Source: Pseudomonadota bacterium (GTDB lineage: Bacteria > Pseudomonadota > Gammaproteobacteria > Xanthomonadales > Rhodanobacteraceae). From it: 7,940 nucleotides of DNA. Of this stretch, positions 1-6,154 are shown one piece after another. The DNA lies in NCBI GenBank assembly GCA_021783385.1, contig JAJXTX010000114.1, positions 1 through 7,940 on the forward strand, in the 5' to 3' direction. Position 1 is the first letter of the stretch. Every line of letters begins with the position of its first letter. The position numbers and the translations under genes are program-made. The notes below the pieces were generated by a model. That model saw only the letters and a list, made by a program, of their open reading frames with translations, did not search any database and was not told the DNA's origin.

Positions 1-65
1 GCCGCCATCAGCCCGCCCGGGCCGCCGCCGATGATGGAAACCCGCCGTGGTTTTGCCGTGGTCAT
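1..65 (-). CDS. FAD/NAD(P)-binding oxidoreductase, N-terminal fragment (runs off left edge)
   Basis: Only the first 21 codons are in the window. Read on the minus strand from the ATG at 65-63 they give MTTAKPRRVSIIGGGPGGLM, followed by AA. This is a short basic lead, a hydrophobic beta strand (VSII) and the glycine-rich loop GGGPGG. That arrangement is the N-terminal dinucleotide-binding (Rossmann) fingerprint of FAD-dependent oxidoreductases and monooxygenases, where it binds the ADP part of FAD. The start is well fixed: an in-frame TGA lies 18 nt upstream (plus positions 81-83) and no other start codon lies between. No strong Shine-Dalgarno is visible. The gene is divergent from everything to its right. 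The subfamily and substrate cannot be told from 21 residues. There is no transmembrane or secretion signal in the visible part, so a cytoplasmic flavoprotein is most likely. Confidence 0.8.
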   Translation of the reverse strand, partial: MTTAKPRRVSIIGGGPGGLMA

Positions 66-229
66 CCGCGCATGGTCGCATCACGGCGATTTCAATTGCA
101 CGCGCTGTTCACTGCAGCGTGCGGCGGGTTGCCGCCAGTGCGCGGCCACGCGTCGCCGTATCGAAAGTTCGAACTGCGTGGCCCTTGGCCGGCTGGCGCG
201 GCGCAGCGGACAGAGTCGAGTGGAAGTTT

Positions 230-900
230 TTGCGAGATCGGTGACGCGCAACTTCGTGCAGTGGGCGTGCCCCTTCAACCTCAGCTCGCCGTCGGGCAAG
301 TGGGGGTATCGCCAACCAGTCGAACGCGCCGGGGCACCTGGGGCAAAGCCGGCTGCGCACGCCGCCGGTTTTCAACCGACAGCGCCTGCAGCAGCATCCG
401 GCAGACGCTCGCCACGCGGCGCGACCCGCGTCCCGCCACCGCGCTGGCACGCAGCGTGCCGCTGCCGCCCAGGCTTTTCTCGCAGCCCGACCACAAAGGT
501 GTGGCAGGAGGCTGCGCCGGAAAACCTCAACACCGGCTGGGGCGGACACATCAGCGACCTGCGGATGAGCAGCAACACCTGCCCTGCCTTCACCTGCGTC
601 AATCTCGCCCAGCATGGCCGGCCAGCAGGTCGACCAGTACCAGATCTCGTCCGCCGGCCCCACCGCGATCCACGGACTGAACAAGTCGATCTGCGGCGCC
701 AGTGGCGTACCCAGCGCACTGCACACGCTGATCACCGCCCCGCACAGCCAGTGGTTCGGGCGATGCAGCTGCAGAGGGTGGCGCGCATGATCGCGGCGCG
801 CACCGCACTGGGTGCCCGGATAGGTCTGTCGGACACCGACCTGTCCACCGCGCTGCCGCAGATCGGCAACTGCAGCACGCGCAATCCGGGCTTCATGGGT
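230..900 (+). pseudogene. Decayed DUF1501-family gene (frameshifted, with internal deletions)
   Basis: No single frame is coding, but joining frames gives blocks in the order expected of a DUF1501 (PF07394) protein. (1) Weak N-terminal match near 236-290 (RNFVQWACPFNLSS). (2) IRQTLATRRD...ATAL near 395-446, running straight into ARSVPLPPRLFSQPD at 447-491 in the same frame. (3) After a frame change at ~495-499, VWQEAAPENLNTGWGGHISD, then SSNTCPAFTCVNLA to ~608. (4) In the third frame from 614, MAGQQVDQYQISSAGPTAIH, then SGVPSALHTLITAPHSQWF to ~758. (5) From 763, MQLQRVARMIAARTALGA, joined directly to the family C-terminus GLSDTDLSTALPQIGNCSTR...GFMG ending near 900. In intact relatives (about 450 aa, from memory) long stretches separate ATAL from ARSVPLPP, SQWF from the QLQ.VARMIAAR block, and ALGA from the C-terminus. 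These are missing here, so the gene has lost roughly half its length. The functional role of intact DUF1501 proteins is poorly defined; they often sit next to DUF1800 genes. The alignment rests on recall, not on a search. Confidence 0.72.
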
Positions 901-1230
901 ATCTGGGCCGGGCGTCCACCCTGCCGCTGCCCGCACGGGCGGGGCGGCAGACATCGGCGGCAAGCGGCTCATGCGCGCGACACTCTGCACATGCACTTCA
1001 CATCGACTCCTGTCTAGTGAGGCAGTGCGCATCAGTGGTTGCGATATGGTGCGCGCAGTCCTGCCAACGTAGATTCCGCCGCGTGTTCTGCGCGGCGCGT
1101 CCGATCCGACACAGTCCATCCACCCGACACCAGCAGCCGCACAGATGCGCGGTTGCCCAAGCAAGTAGCCGTCCGGTCAGACAGAGGATCTCTGCCTGAA
1201 CACCTCGCTGCCGCGCAGCGATGACCCTGA

Positions 1231-1252
1231 CATACGTCCTGGACGCATACGT
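1231..1252. promoter_or_regulatory. Possible operator: CATACGT direct repeat around a CGTCC-T-GGACG palindrome
   Basis: CATACGT occurs at 1231-1237 and again at 1246-1252, 15 bp apart. Between and overlapping them is a perfect 5+5 inverted repeat with a 1-nt centre, CGTCCTGGACG at 1235-1245. It lies about 110 bp upstream of the autotransporter start, a sensible place for a regulator site. No known consensus is matched, so the regulator is unknown and chance cannot be excluded. Confidence 0.25.
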
Positions 1253-1348
1253 TTACCTCCGGGGTGATACGCCAAACGGGGATCGACGAGTTATCCCAGT
1301 ACCTGCTGACCCAGTGGGCCATGCACTGCTGCGAGATTGTTCGCAACC

Positions 1349-1353
1349 TGAGG
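1349..1353 (+). promoter_or_regulatory. Ribosome binding site of the autotransporter gene
   Basis: TGAGG lies 7 nt before the ATG at 1361. It selects this start over upstream in-frame possibilities and gives a standard signal peptide right at the N-terminus. Confidence 0.7.
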
Positions 1354-1360
1354 CGATCCC

Positions 1361-3481
1361 ATGAAAAAAATGCTCTTCATTCCCATCCTCGGCTCAGCCA
1401 TGGTGGCCTGGCTGCCATCCGCCGCCGCCCGCGAAGTGGTGGTCCTGCCGGGTGTGGTCGGCCCGGTCGGCGTGGCCAGTGGCGTCGATACCCAAGGCCC
1501 CGGCTTGCTCACCGTCGGCAGCCAGGACATCAACACCGGCAACGATCCCGGCGGCGCCATCACCACCGACGCCGCCAATACGGCGAGCATCCAGTTCAAC
1601 GGCAGTTCGACAGTGACCGGTTTCGTCGGCCAGACCGGCAGCACCTTCCTCAACATCGCCGCCGGCAGCAACGGCAACACGGTGACCTTCAATGGTCCGG
1701 TGTATTCGACCACCTTCTCGCTGGCCGGTACCGGCACCGTCAATTTCAACAACGGCTTTACCAGCAACACCGGCTCGACCATGGATTTCGCCGGCGACGG
1801 CTTCATCAATGTCGGCGCGGGGCAGACGATCAAGGCCGCCATCACCAACTCGGCGGGTGCAGGCACCGGCACGCTGACGCTGAACAACAACAGCATCCTG
1901 GACGGTGCAGTGGGCGCAGCCAGCGGCCTGAAGCAGATCACCGTGGCCGGCGGCAATGCGCTGATCACCGGCCAGGCAAATGCCGCGGCGTACACGCTGG
2001 GTACCAACACCCTCAACGTCGCCGGCGCGTTCGCAATACCAGTGGCCGGCACCATCAACACCACCATCTTCAGCCCGTCCCTGTACGGCAAGATCGTGCC
2101 GGTGGGCGCTGCCACCATCGGCAACGCGTTGCAGGTGAACGTGACCGTCACCGGACCGATACCGGTGGGCAGCCAATTCAACATCGTCGACGCCACCAGC
2201 GGTACCAACGGCAGCACTGTCACCGCGACCAGCAACACCACGCGCTACCTGTTCTCCGCAGCGCCCACCACCAACGGTCTGGTGCAGATCACTGCGACGC
2301 AGATTCCGCTGGCGGTGGTGGTGGCACCGGTGGCCAATCCGGTAGCGCCGATCGTCGCGCCAGTCATCGACGCGCTGCCGCTGACGCCGGCCACCACGCC
2401 GCTGCTGACCGCGATCACGCTGCTGCCGACCGCCCCCGCCGTCGCCAACGCGTTGGCGCAACTGCAGCCGGGCACCGTGAGCCTGGCGTCGCCGCAGGCC
2501 AGTTACCGCGTCACCCAGCAGTTTCAGGGACTGTGGGCGGCGCACATGGAAAATGCCGCGCGGCCCTGCATGCAGAATGATCAGCCCGATGACCGCAACA
2601 CGCCGCGCCCGGACAACGCCGCGGCCTGCCAGCCCGACCACACGCGCCCGCAGTGGTGGGGTGCCGCGTTCGGCTATGCCGGCTCGCAGCGCGGCCAGAA
2701 TGGCTACGAGGGCTACACCGACAACAGCTTCGGCGCGATGCTCGCCTACGACATGCCGCTCAGCCAGGCGGTCACCGCCGGCGTGGGCGTCCGCTATGCA
2801 CGCACCATGCTCGACGGCATGAGCTCGGCCAGTCGCGGCAATATCCGTTCCTACCAGGCAACCGCCTATCTTGGCTATGCGCCGGGCCCGTGGTTCGTCA
2901 ATGCGGCCCTGGTTTACGGACTGGATGATTATTCCAGCTCGCGCCAGGTGGTTTTCCCGGGAATCAACAGCACCGCGGTAGCCAGCTACGGCGGCCATCA
3001 ATACACCGCGTTCGGTGCCACCGGTTACCACTTCTATGTGGGCGACGGACGTACCGTCATTACACCGACTGCCACCTTGCAGTACACCCGCCTGAATACG
3101 GCCGCTTATACCGAAATGGGTAATAACGCGATCGCCCTGAAGGTCAATTCGCAAAAAGGCGATTTTGTGCAGTCCGGCCTGGGTGTGAAATTCGCGCGCG
3201 ATCTCGACAGCGCTGGCACTCACGTGGTGCGCCCCGAAGTGCACGTCAACTGGCTGCATTCATTCCGTGGCGAAACGATGAGCAATACCGCCGCTTTCGC
3301 CAGCGGCGGTCCGACGTTCACTACCCAGGGTGTCAAGTCCGGGCGCGATGTGCTGGATGTGGGTGCCGGGCTGCTGCTCGCCAGCAACAACCGGTGGTCA
3401 CTTGAAAGCGTCTACGATTATCAGTTCAACCACAGCTACCGGGCCGGCCAGGTGATGGTCAAATTCACCCTGAGCCTGTAA
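1361..3481 (+). CDS. Autotransporter outer membrane beta-barrel protein (type V secretion), adhesin-like passenger
   Basis: This is a complete 706-aa type Va autotransporter. Residues 1-23 form a signal peptide (MKKMLFIPILGSAMVAWLPS, then AAA before R24). Residues 24 to about 314 are a Gly/Asn/Thr/Ser-rich passenger with repeated short beta units (AITTDAANTASIQFNGSSTV, TVTFNGP, TLTLNNNSIL, LKQITVAGGNALI). It resembles the beta-helical passengers of rickettsial OmpA/OmpB-like proteins, and no catalytic motif is visible. Residues ~315-371 are a Val/Pro/Ala-rich linker ending in the helical ANALAQLQPG segment seen just before many autotransporter barrels. Residues ~432-706 are the barrel (PF03797 type), starting WWGAAFGYAG and ending with the amphipathic strand QVMVKFTLSL; the last residue is Leu instead of the usual Phe or Trp. 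Only two cysteines are seen near the barrel entry, C403 and C423, which could form a disulfide. The start is supported by TGAGG at 1349-1353, 7 nt upstream. Likely role: surface adhesion or aggregation (inferred). Confidence 0.93.
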   Translation: MKKMLFIPILGSAMVAWLPSAAAREVVVLPGVVGPVGVASGVDTQGPGLLTVGSQDINTGNDPGGAITTDAANTASIQFNGSSTVTGFVGQTGSTFLNIAAGSNGNTVTFNGPVYSTTFSLAGTGTVNFNNGFTSNTGSTMDFAGDGFINVGAGQTIKAAITNSAGAGTGTLTLNNNSILDGAVGAASGLKQITVAGGNALITGQANAAAYTLGTNTLNVAGAFAIPVAGTINTTIFSPSLYGKIVPVGAATIGNALQVNVTVTGPIPVGSQFNIVDATSGTNGSTVTATSNTTRYLFSAAPTTNGLVQITATQIPLAVVVAPVANPVAPIVAPVIDALPLTPATTPLLTAITLLPTAPAVANALAQLQPGTVSLASPQASYRVTQQFQGLWAAHMENAARPCMQNDQPDDRNTPRPDNAAACQPDHTRPQWWGAAFGYAGSQRGQNGYEGYTDNSFGAMLAYDMPLSQAVTAGVGVRYARTMLDGMSSASRGNIRSYQATAYLGYAPGPWFVNAALVYGLDDYSSSRQVVFPGINSTAVASYGGHQYTAFGATGYHFYVGDGRTVITPTATLQYTRLNTAAYTEMGNNAIALKVNSQKGDFVQSGLGVKFARDLDSAGTHVVRPEVHVNWLHSFRGETMSNTAAFASGGPTFTTQGVKSGRDVLDVGAGLLLASNNRWSLESVYDYQFNHSYRAGQVMVKFTLSL

Positions 3482-3503
3482 CCGGCTCCCTGCGCAGCAA
3501 TAC

Positions 3504-3522
3504 TGCGGCAAGGCTTGCCGCA
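3504..3522 (+). terminator. Hairpin after the autotransporter gene, probable terminator
   Basis: A perfect 8-bp stem (TGCGGCAA / TTGCCGCA) with a 3-nt loop (GGC) lies 22 nt after the stop codon. The position and stem fit an intrinsic terminator, but only a short T-pair follows, so it may be weak, Rho-assisted or a 3'-end stabiliser. Confidence 0.5.
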
Positions 3523-3533
3523 TTCCGCGAAAA

Positions 3534-3581
3534 TCCGATGGAACCGGGCCGGACCCGGATCCATCGGACGCGTCGATGGAT
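3534..3581. repeat. Three-arm inverted repeat able to form two competing hairpins
   Basis: The outer hairpin at 3534-3568 has a 9-bp arm (TCCGATGGA with TCCATCGGA), one A.A mismatch, a 5-bp inner arm (CCGGG with CCCGG) and a 5-nt loop. Its right arm can instead pair further right: ATCCATCG at 3559-3566 is a perfect complement of CGATGGAT at 3574-3581, with a 7-nt loop. The two structures share the middle arm and exclude each other. It sits 53 nt after the autotransporter stop and about 180 nt upstream of the next gene's putative operator. It could be a second part of the terminator region, a REP-like extragenic element or an attenuator-like switch. The pairing is read directly; the function is unknown. 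Confidence 0.55.
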
Positions 3582-3701
3582 CTCACCCACCACTGGGAAA
3601 CAGCCCCGGGCCAGGTGGCTGGCAGCGACGCATGCAGCGGCCGCAAAGCTATTCGAAGCATCGCCGCAACATATTGCGATTACGCAAGCTTCGGCGCCAT
3701 G

Positions 3702-3728
3702 TCGTAATAAATTATTATTTTTCGTAAT
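3702..3728. promoter_or_regulatory. AT-rich island bounded by TCGTAAT direct repeats
   Basis: In an otherwise GC-rich window, 3702-3728 is almost pure A/T. TCGTAAT occurs at 3702-3708 and 3722-3728, exactly 20 bp (about two helical turns) apart, with AAATTATTATTTT-like sequence between. It lies just upstream of the CRP/Clp-like site. Possible roles are an upstream activating element, a site for a second regulator or a nucleoid-protein site; no specific regulator can be named. Confidence 0.35.
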
Positions 3729-3761
3729 TCATTGCGCATCCGGCAACAGCCCCCATGAAAT

Positions 3762-3777
3762 TGTGATTGCAGTCACC
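3762..3777. promoter_or_regulatory. CRP/Clp-type operator
   Basis: TGTGATTGCAGTCACC matches the CRP-family consensus TGTGA-N6-TCACA at 9 of the 10 specified positions. In Xanthomonadales the CRP homologue Clp recognises the same type of site and activates genes for extracellular enzymes. The centre (3769.5) is about 64 bp upstream of the likely transcription start near 3834, close to the class I activator position. The downstream gene encodes a secreted putative protease, which fits. The match is direct; binding is inferred. Confidence 0.65.
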
Positions 3778-3797
3778 CGATACTACAAAAAGTCCTA

Positions 3798-3827
3798 TTG
3801 ACGATAATCGGCATGCCCGCCTACTGT
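3798..3827 (+). promoter_or_regulatory. Putative sigma-70-type promoter of the PKD-domain secreted protein gene
   Basis: TTGACG at 3798-3803 is a 5/6 match to the -35 box. With an 18-bp spacer it is followed by TACTGT at 3822-3827, only a 3/6 match to the -10 box. A weak -10 is expected at an activator-dependent promoter, and the CRP/Clp-like site sits just upstream. The predicted start near 3834 leaves a leader of about 245 nt before the ATG at 4079. Confidence 0.4.
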
Positions 3828-3834
3828 CAGTGAG

Positions 3835-3858
3835 TTCGCCATGGGAGAGCTTGGCGAA
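3835..3858 (+). other. Hairpin at the predicted 5' end of the leader RNA
   Basis: TTCGCCA at 3835-3841 and TGGCGAA at 3852-3858 form a perfect 7-bp stem with a 10-nt loop (TGGGAGAGCT). It begins within a base or so of the predicted transcription start. A 5'-terminal stem like this commonly protects mRNA from decay. The leader as a whole (about 3834-4078) did not match any riboswitch class I know; it also has an imperfect repeat (TGGGGTCGCACGAC at 3963 and TGGGGTCACGCGAC at 4023, 60 nt apart). I see no convincing small gene in this leader. Confidence 0.4.
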
Positions 3859-4067
3859 TGATCCCGCGCAACGCCATGCCATCCGGTTTTGGCGCTGTCT
3901 TTCAAAAAGCCTGCGGATTGAACCCGAGGATCAGGGAGCGGGGCAGATTCGCAGTGAGTGCGTGGGGTCGCACGACAATCCAGAAAAATCAGTGGTGTCG
4001 CGTCTGTCAGCGGCACTCATCATGGGGTCACGCGACCGCATCGGGTTCGTTTGACCTCGAAATCTAT

Positions 4068-4073
4068 GGGGAG
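4068..4073 (+). promoter_or_regulatory. Ribosome binding site of the PKD-domain secreted protein gene
   Basis: GGGGAG, 5 nt before the ATG at 4079. It is a strong Shine-Dalgarno and fixes the start, which opens directly into a signal peptide. Confidence 0.75.
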
Positions 4074-4078
4074 TCAAT

Positions 4079-5974
4079 ATGACCAGTCATCTGAAAAGCA
4101 GTCTGTTGAAAGCAGTCGCCACTTCGGCCCTGCTGGTTCTGACAGCAGGAGCCGCCATTGCCACCAATGGCGCAGGCAATTCCAATAGTTCCACGCAGCC
4201 AACGAAAAATCCCTATGCGCCGGCCTACGGCCATCCCTATCGCCACGGCGCATTTCCCACCAGGCAGGCGTGGAGCAGGATGAAGCAGTATCAAGCACTG
4301 CAGGCAACCACCACGACCACTGCCGCTACCGGCACCGAAACGCTCAGCTTCGGCGGCGGCATCGACGGCATCGGCGTCACCAGCGGCACCCCGAAGGTGT
4401 ACATCGTGGTCTACGGCAGCCAGTGGGGCACCGCCGGGACCGATGCCAACGGCAACCTGACTCTGTCCAATGATCCGGTCAACGCTGTGCCGTATCTGCA
4501 AAACCTGTTCAAGGGACTCGGTACCGGGGGAGAACTGTGGTCCGGTGTGATGACCCAGTATTGCGATGGTTCCCAGGTATCCACCGGTGCCACCTTCTGT
4601 CCCTCGGGCGCGCCGCTGATCGGCTACCCCACCGGCGGCAATCTCGCCGGTGTCTGGTATGACAACTCGGTCGCCTCGCCGTCACAAGCTACCGGCGCCC
4701 AACTCGCGCAGGAGGCGATCAATGCCGCGCAGCACTTCGGCAACACCACCGCCGCCTCCAACCGTTATGCCCAGTACGTGATCCTGTCGCCAACAGGAAC
4801 GCACCCGGACGGCTTCAACACGAGTAGCGGGACCTTCTGCGCCTGGCACGACTGGAATGGTGACCAGAGCGTCACCTCCCCGGTGGGAGATGTCGCGTTT
4901 ACCAACATGCCTTATGTCTATGACATGGGTTCGAGCTGCGGCACCGGCTCGGTCAATGGCGCCACGGCGCAAGGCAATCTCGACGGCTTCTCGATCGTCG
5001 AGGGCCACGAGTACGCCGAGACAGTCACCGATCAGAACCCGGCTGGTGGCTGGACCAACCACACCGGCAACGCGACCTACAACGGTCAGGAAAACGGTGA
5101 CGAGTGTGCCTGGATCACCTCGGGTCAGGGGGCCACGCAGAATGTCACCATGGGCAACGGCTACTATGCGATGCAGAGTACCTGGTCGAACGACACCAAC
5201 GAGTGCGATATCTCCCACCCGATCGTCGGTGGCACCACTACCGGCACTCCGGTGGCGAACTTCAGTGACACGATCAGCGGGCTGACGGTCAATTTCACCA
5301 ACAGCTCGACAGATACCGGCGGCACGATCTCTTCGTATGCCTGGAATTTCGGCGACGGCGGCACCTCGACTGCCACCAACCCCAGCCATACCTATGCCGC
5401 CGCCGGCACCTACAACGTGTCCCTCACGGTGACCGACAATACCGGTGCGACCAACACCAAGACGCAATCGGTGACGGTTTCCAGCGGTACCGTCGCGTCC
5501 CAGCTGCTCGGCAACACCGGCTTTGAAACCGGTACCGCCTCACCCTGGGCGATGAGCTCCGGTGTGCTCTGCAGCAACAGTGGTTGTTCCGGTGAAGTGG
5601 CCCATGCCGGCAGCTGGTTCGCCTGGCTGGACGGCTACGGCACCACGCATACCGACACGGTATCGCAGCAGGTCGCCATTCCAAGCGGCTACACCACGGC
5701 CAACCTGACCTATTACCTGCATATCGACACGGCCGAGACCACCACTACGTCGGCTTACGACAAGCTCAACGTGCAGGTGTTCAACAGCTCGGGCACGCTG
5801 CTGAAGACGCTGGCGACCTACTCCAACCTCAACGCCGCAAGCGGTTACTCGGCACACACGGTGAGCTTGGCCGCCTACATTGGTCAGACAGTGACGATCA
5901 AGTTCACCGGCACCGAGGACGCCTCGCTGCAGACCTCGTTCGTGCTGGATGACGTGACCCTGACCGTGCAGTAA
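4079..5974 (+). CDS. Secreted PKD-domain protein with atypical HEYAE motif, putative metallopeptidase
   Basis: This is a 631-aa exported protein. Residues 1-28 are a signal peptide (basic start, [11 protein letters not shown], cleavage likely after A28). Residues ~29-90 look like a pro-region with a basic, Tyr/Pro-rich patch ([17 protein letters not shown]). The N-terminal main domain, ~95-380, starts with a strand [12 protein letters not shown] and contains VIL, CAWHDW, then [10 protein letters not shown] (H310, E311, E314, D318), a GGW at 323-325 and [10 protein letters not shown] at 336-345. The HExxE...D plus GW plus GE.xD.CAW layout suggests a metal-dependent hydrolase. It is not a standard HExxH zincin, and it recalls the HELAE region of EXORDIUM/PHI-1-like (PF04674) proteins. 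A PKD domain follows at ~391-468 (WNFGDGG at 422-428, then [18 protein letters not shown]). A C-terminal jelly-roll-like beta-sandwich at ~476-631 (NTGFETG... [10 protein letters not shown]) resembles the accessory domains of secreted peptidases. The gene is monocistronic, with its own operator, leader and terminator. Export and PKD are firm; enzymatic activity is inferred. Confidence 0.85.
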   Translation: MTSHLKSSLLKAVATSALLVLTAGAAIATNGAGNSNSSTQPTKNPYAPAYGHPYRHGAFPTRQAWSRMKQYQALQATTTTTAATGTETLSFGGGIDGIGVTSGTPKVYIVVYGSQWGTAGTDANGNLTLSNDPVNAVPYLQNLFKGLGTGGELWSGVMTQYCDGSQVSTGATFCPSGAPLIGYPTGGNLAGVWYDNSVASPSQATGAQLAQEAINAAQHFGNTTAASNRYAQYVILSPTGTHPDGFNTSSGTFCAWHDWNGDQSVTSPVGDVAFTNMPYVYDMGSSCGTGSVNGATAQGNLDGFSIVEGHEYAETVTDQNPAGGWTNHTGNATYNGQENGDECAWITSGQGATQNVTMGNGYYAMQSTWSNDTNECDISHPIVGGTTTGTPVANFSDTISGLTVNFTNSSTDTGGTISSYAWNFGDGGTSTATNPSHTYAAAGTYNVSLTVTDNTGATNTKTQSVTVSSGTVASQLLGNTGFETGTASPWAMSSGVLCSNSGCSGEVAHAGSWFAWLDGYGTTHTDTVSQQVAIPSGYTTANLTYYLHIDTAETTTTSAYDKLNVQVFNSSGTLLKTLATYSNLNAASGYSAHTVSLAAYIGQTVTIKFTGTEDASLQTSFVLDDVTLTVQ

Positions 5975-6052
5975 GCGCTACGCCAGCGGGATCGGCGCAC
6001 AGGGATGTGCCTCGATCGACCGTACCGGGTTTGAAGTGATGACACAGGACTC

Positions 6053-6090
6053 GAGGCCAGCCCGGCAACGTGCTGGCCTCTTTGTTTGTC
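6053..6090 (+). terminator. Rho-independent terminator after the PKD-domain gene
   Basis: A perfect 9-bp GC-rich stem, GAGGCCAGC (6053-6061) with GCTGGCCTC (6072-6080), with a 10-nt loop. It is followed at once by the T-rich TTTGTTTGT. It lies about 80 nt after the stop codon. It is the best intrinsic terminator in the window and separates this gene from the M28 peptidase gene. Confidence 0.85.
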
Positions 6091-6154
6091 TGGCGGCAGA
6101 TCGGGTCGCGCCGGCGTTGTATCGTTGCTGCTTCCCGCAAGAGGATGCCCAACC

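Larger units (their letters stand above)
901..1360. other. Non-coding stretch between the DUF1501 relic and the autotransporter gene
   Basis: No convincing coding sequence lies here on either strand; the open frames are short or are composition-driven. A GC-rich inverted repeat at 921-950 (CTGCCGC...GCGGCAG outer arms of 7 bp, GCCCG/CGGGC inner arms) lies about 20 nt past the relic's C-terminal codons. It may be the former terminator of that gene, although no T-run follows. A small operator-like element occurs at 1231-1252. A promoter for the downstream autotransporter must lie somewhere here, but I could not pick out a convincing -35/-10 pair. The stretch 1018-1230 may include more gene debris, but I recognise nothing in it. 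Confidence 0.5.

Noticed and set aside
31..1017. 328-aa open frame on the plus strand as one intact gene
   Set aside because: Only parts of this frame carry DUF1501 residues; the remaining family blocks are in the other two frames, so the long frame is a by-product of a decayed gene.
109..1164. 351-aa open frame on the minus strand
   Set aside because: Arg/Ala/Cys-rich translation without domain logic. It runs antisense across the DUF1501 relic and is open only because of GC bias.
1394..3259. 621-aa minus-strand open frame opposite the autotransporter
   Set aside because: Antisense shadow of a clearly coding gene; its composition is His/Arg/Val/Gly repetitive and it has no signal, domain or ribosome site.
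3834..4078. Glycine or c-di-GMP riboswitch in the leader (GGAGAG in the first loop was suggestive)
   Set aside because: The conserved core blocks of these aptamers (for example the GCCGAAGG segment of the glycine class) are absent.
3858..4082. Possible 74-aa leader protein overlapping the start of the PKD-domain gene by 4 nt
   Set aside because: The overlap is suggestive, but there is no good ribosome site and no recognisable features, and the residues look like translated non-coding leader.
6086..6154. Upstream ATG (6086) as start of the M28 peptidase
   Set aside because: It lies in the T-tract of the preceding terminator and would bury the signal peptide 23 residues inside the protein.
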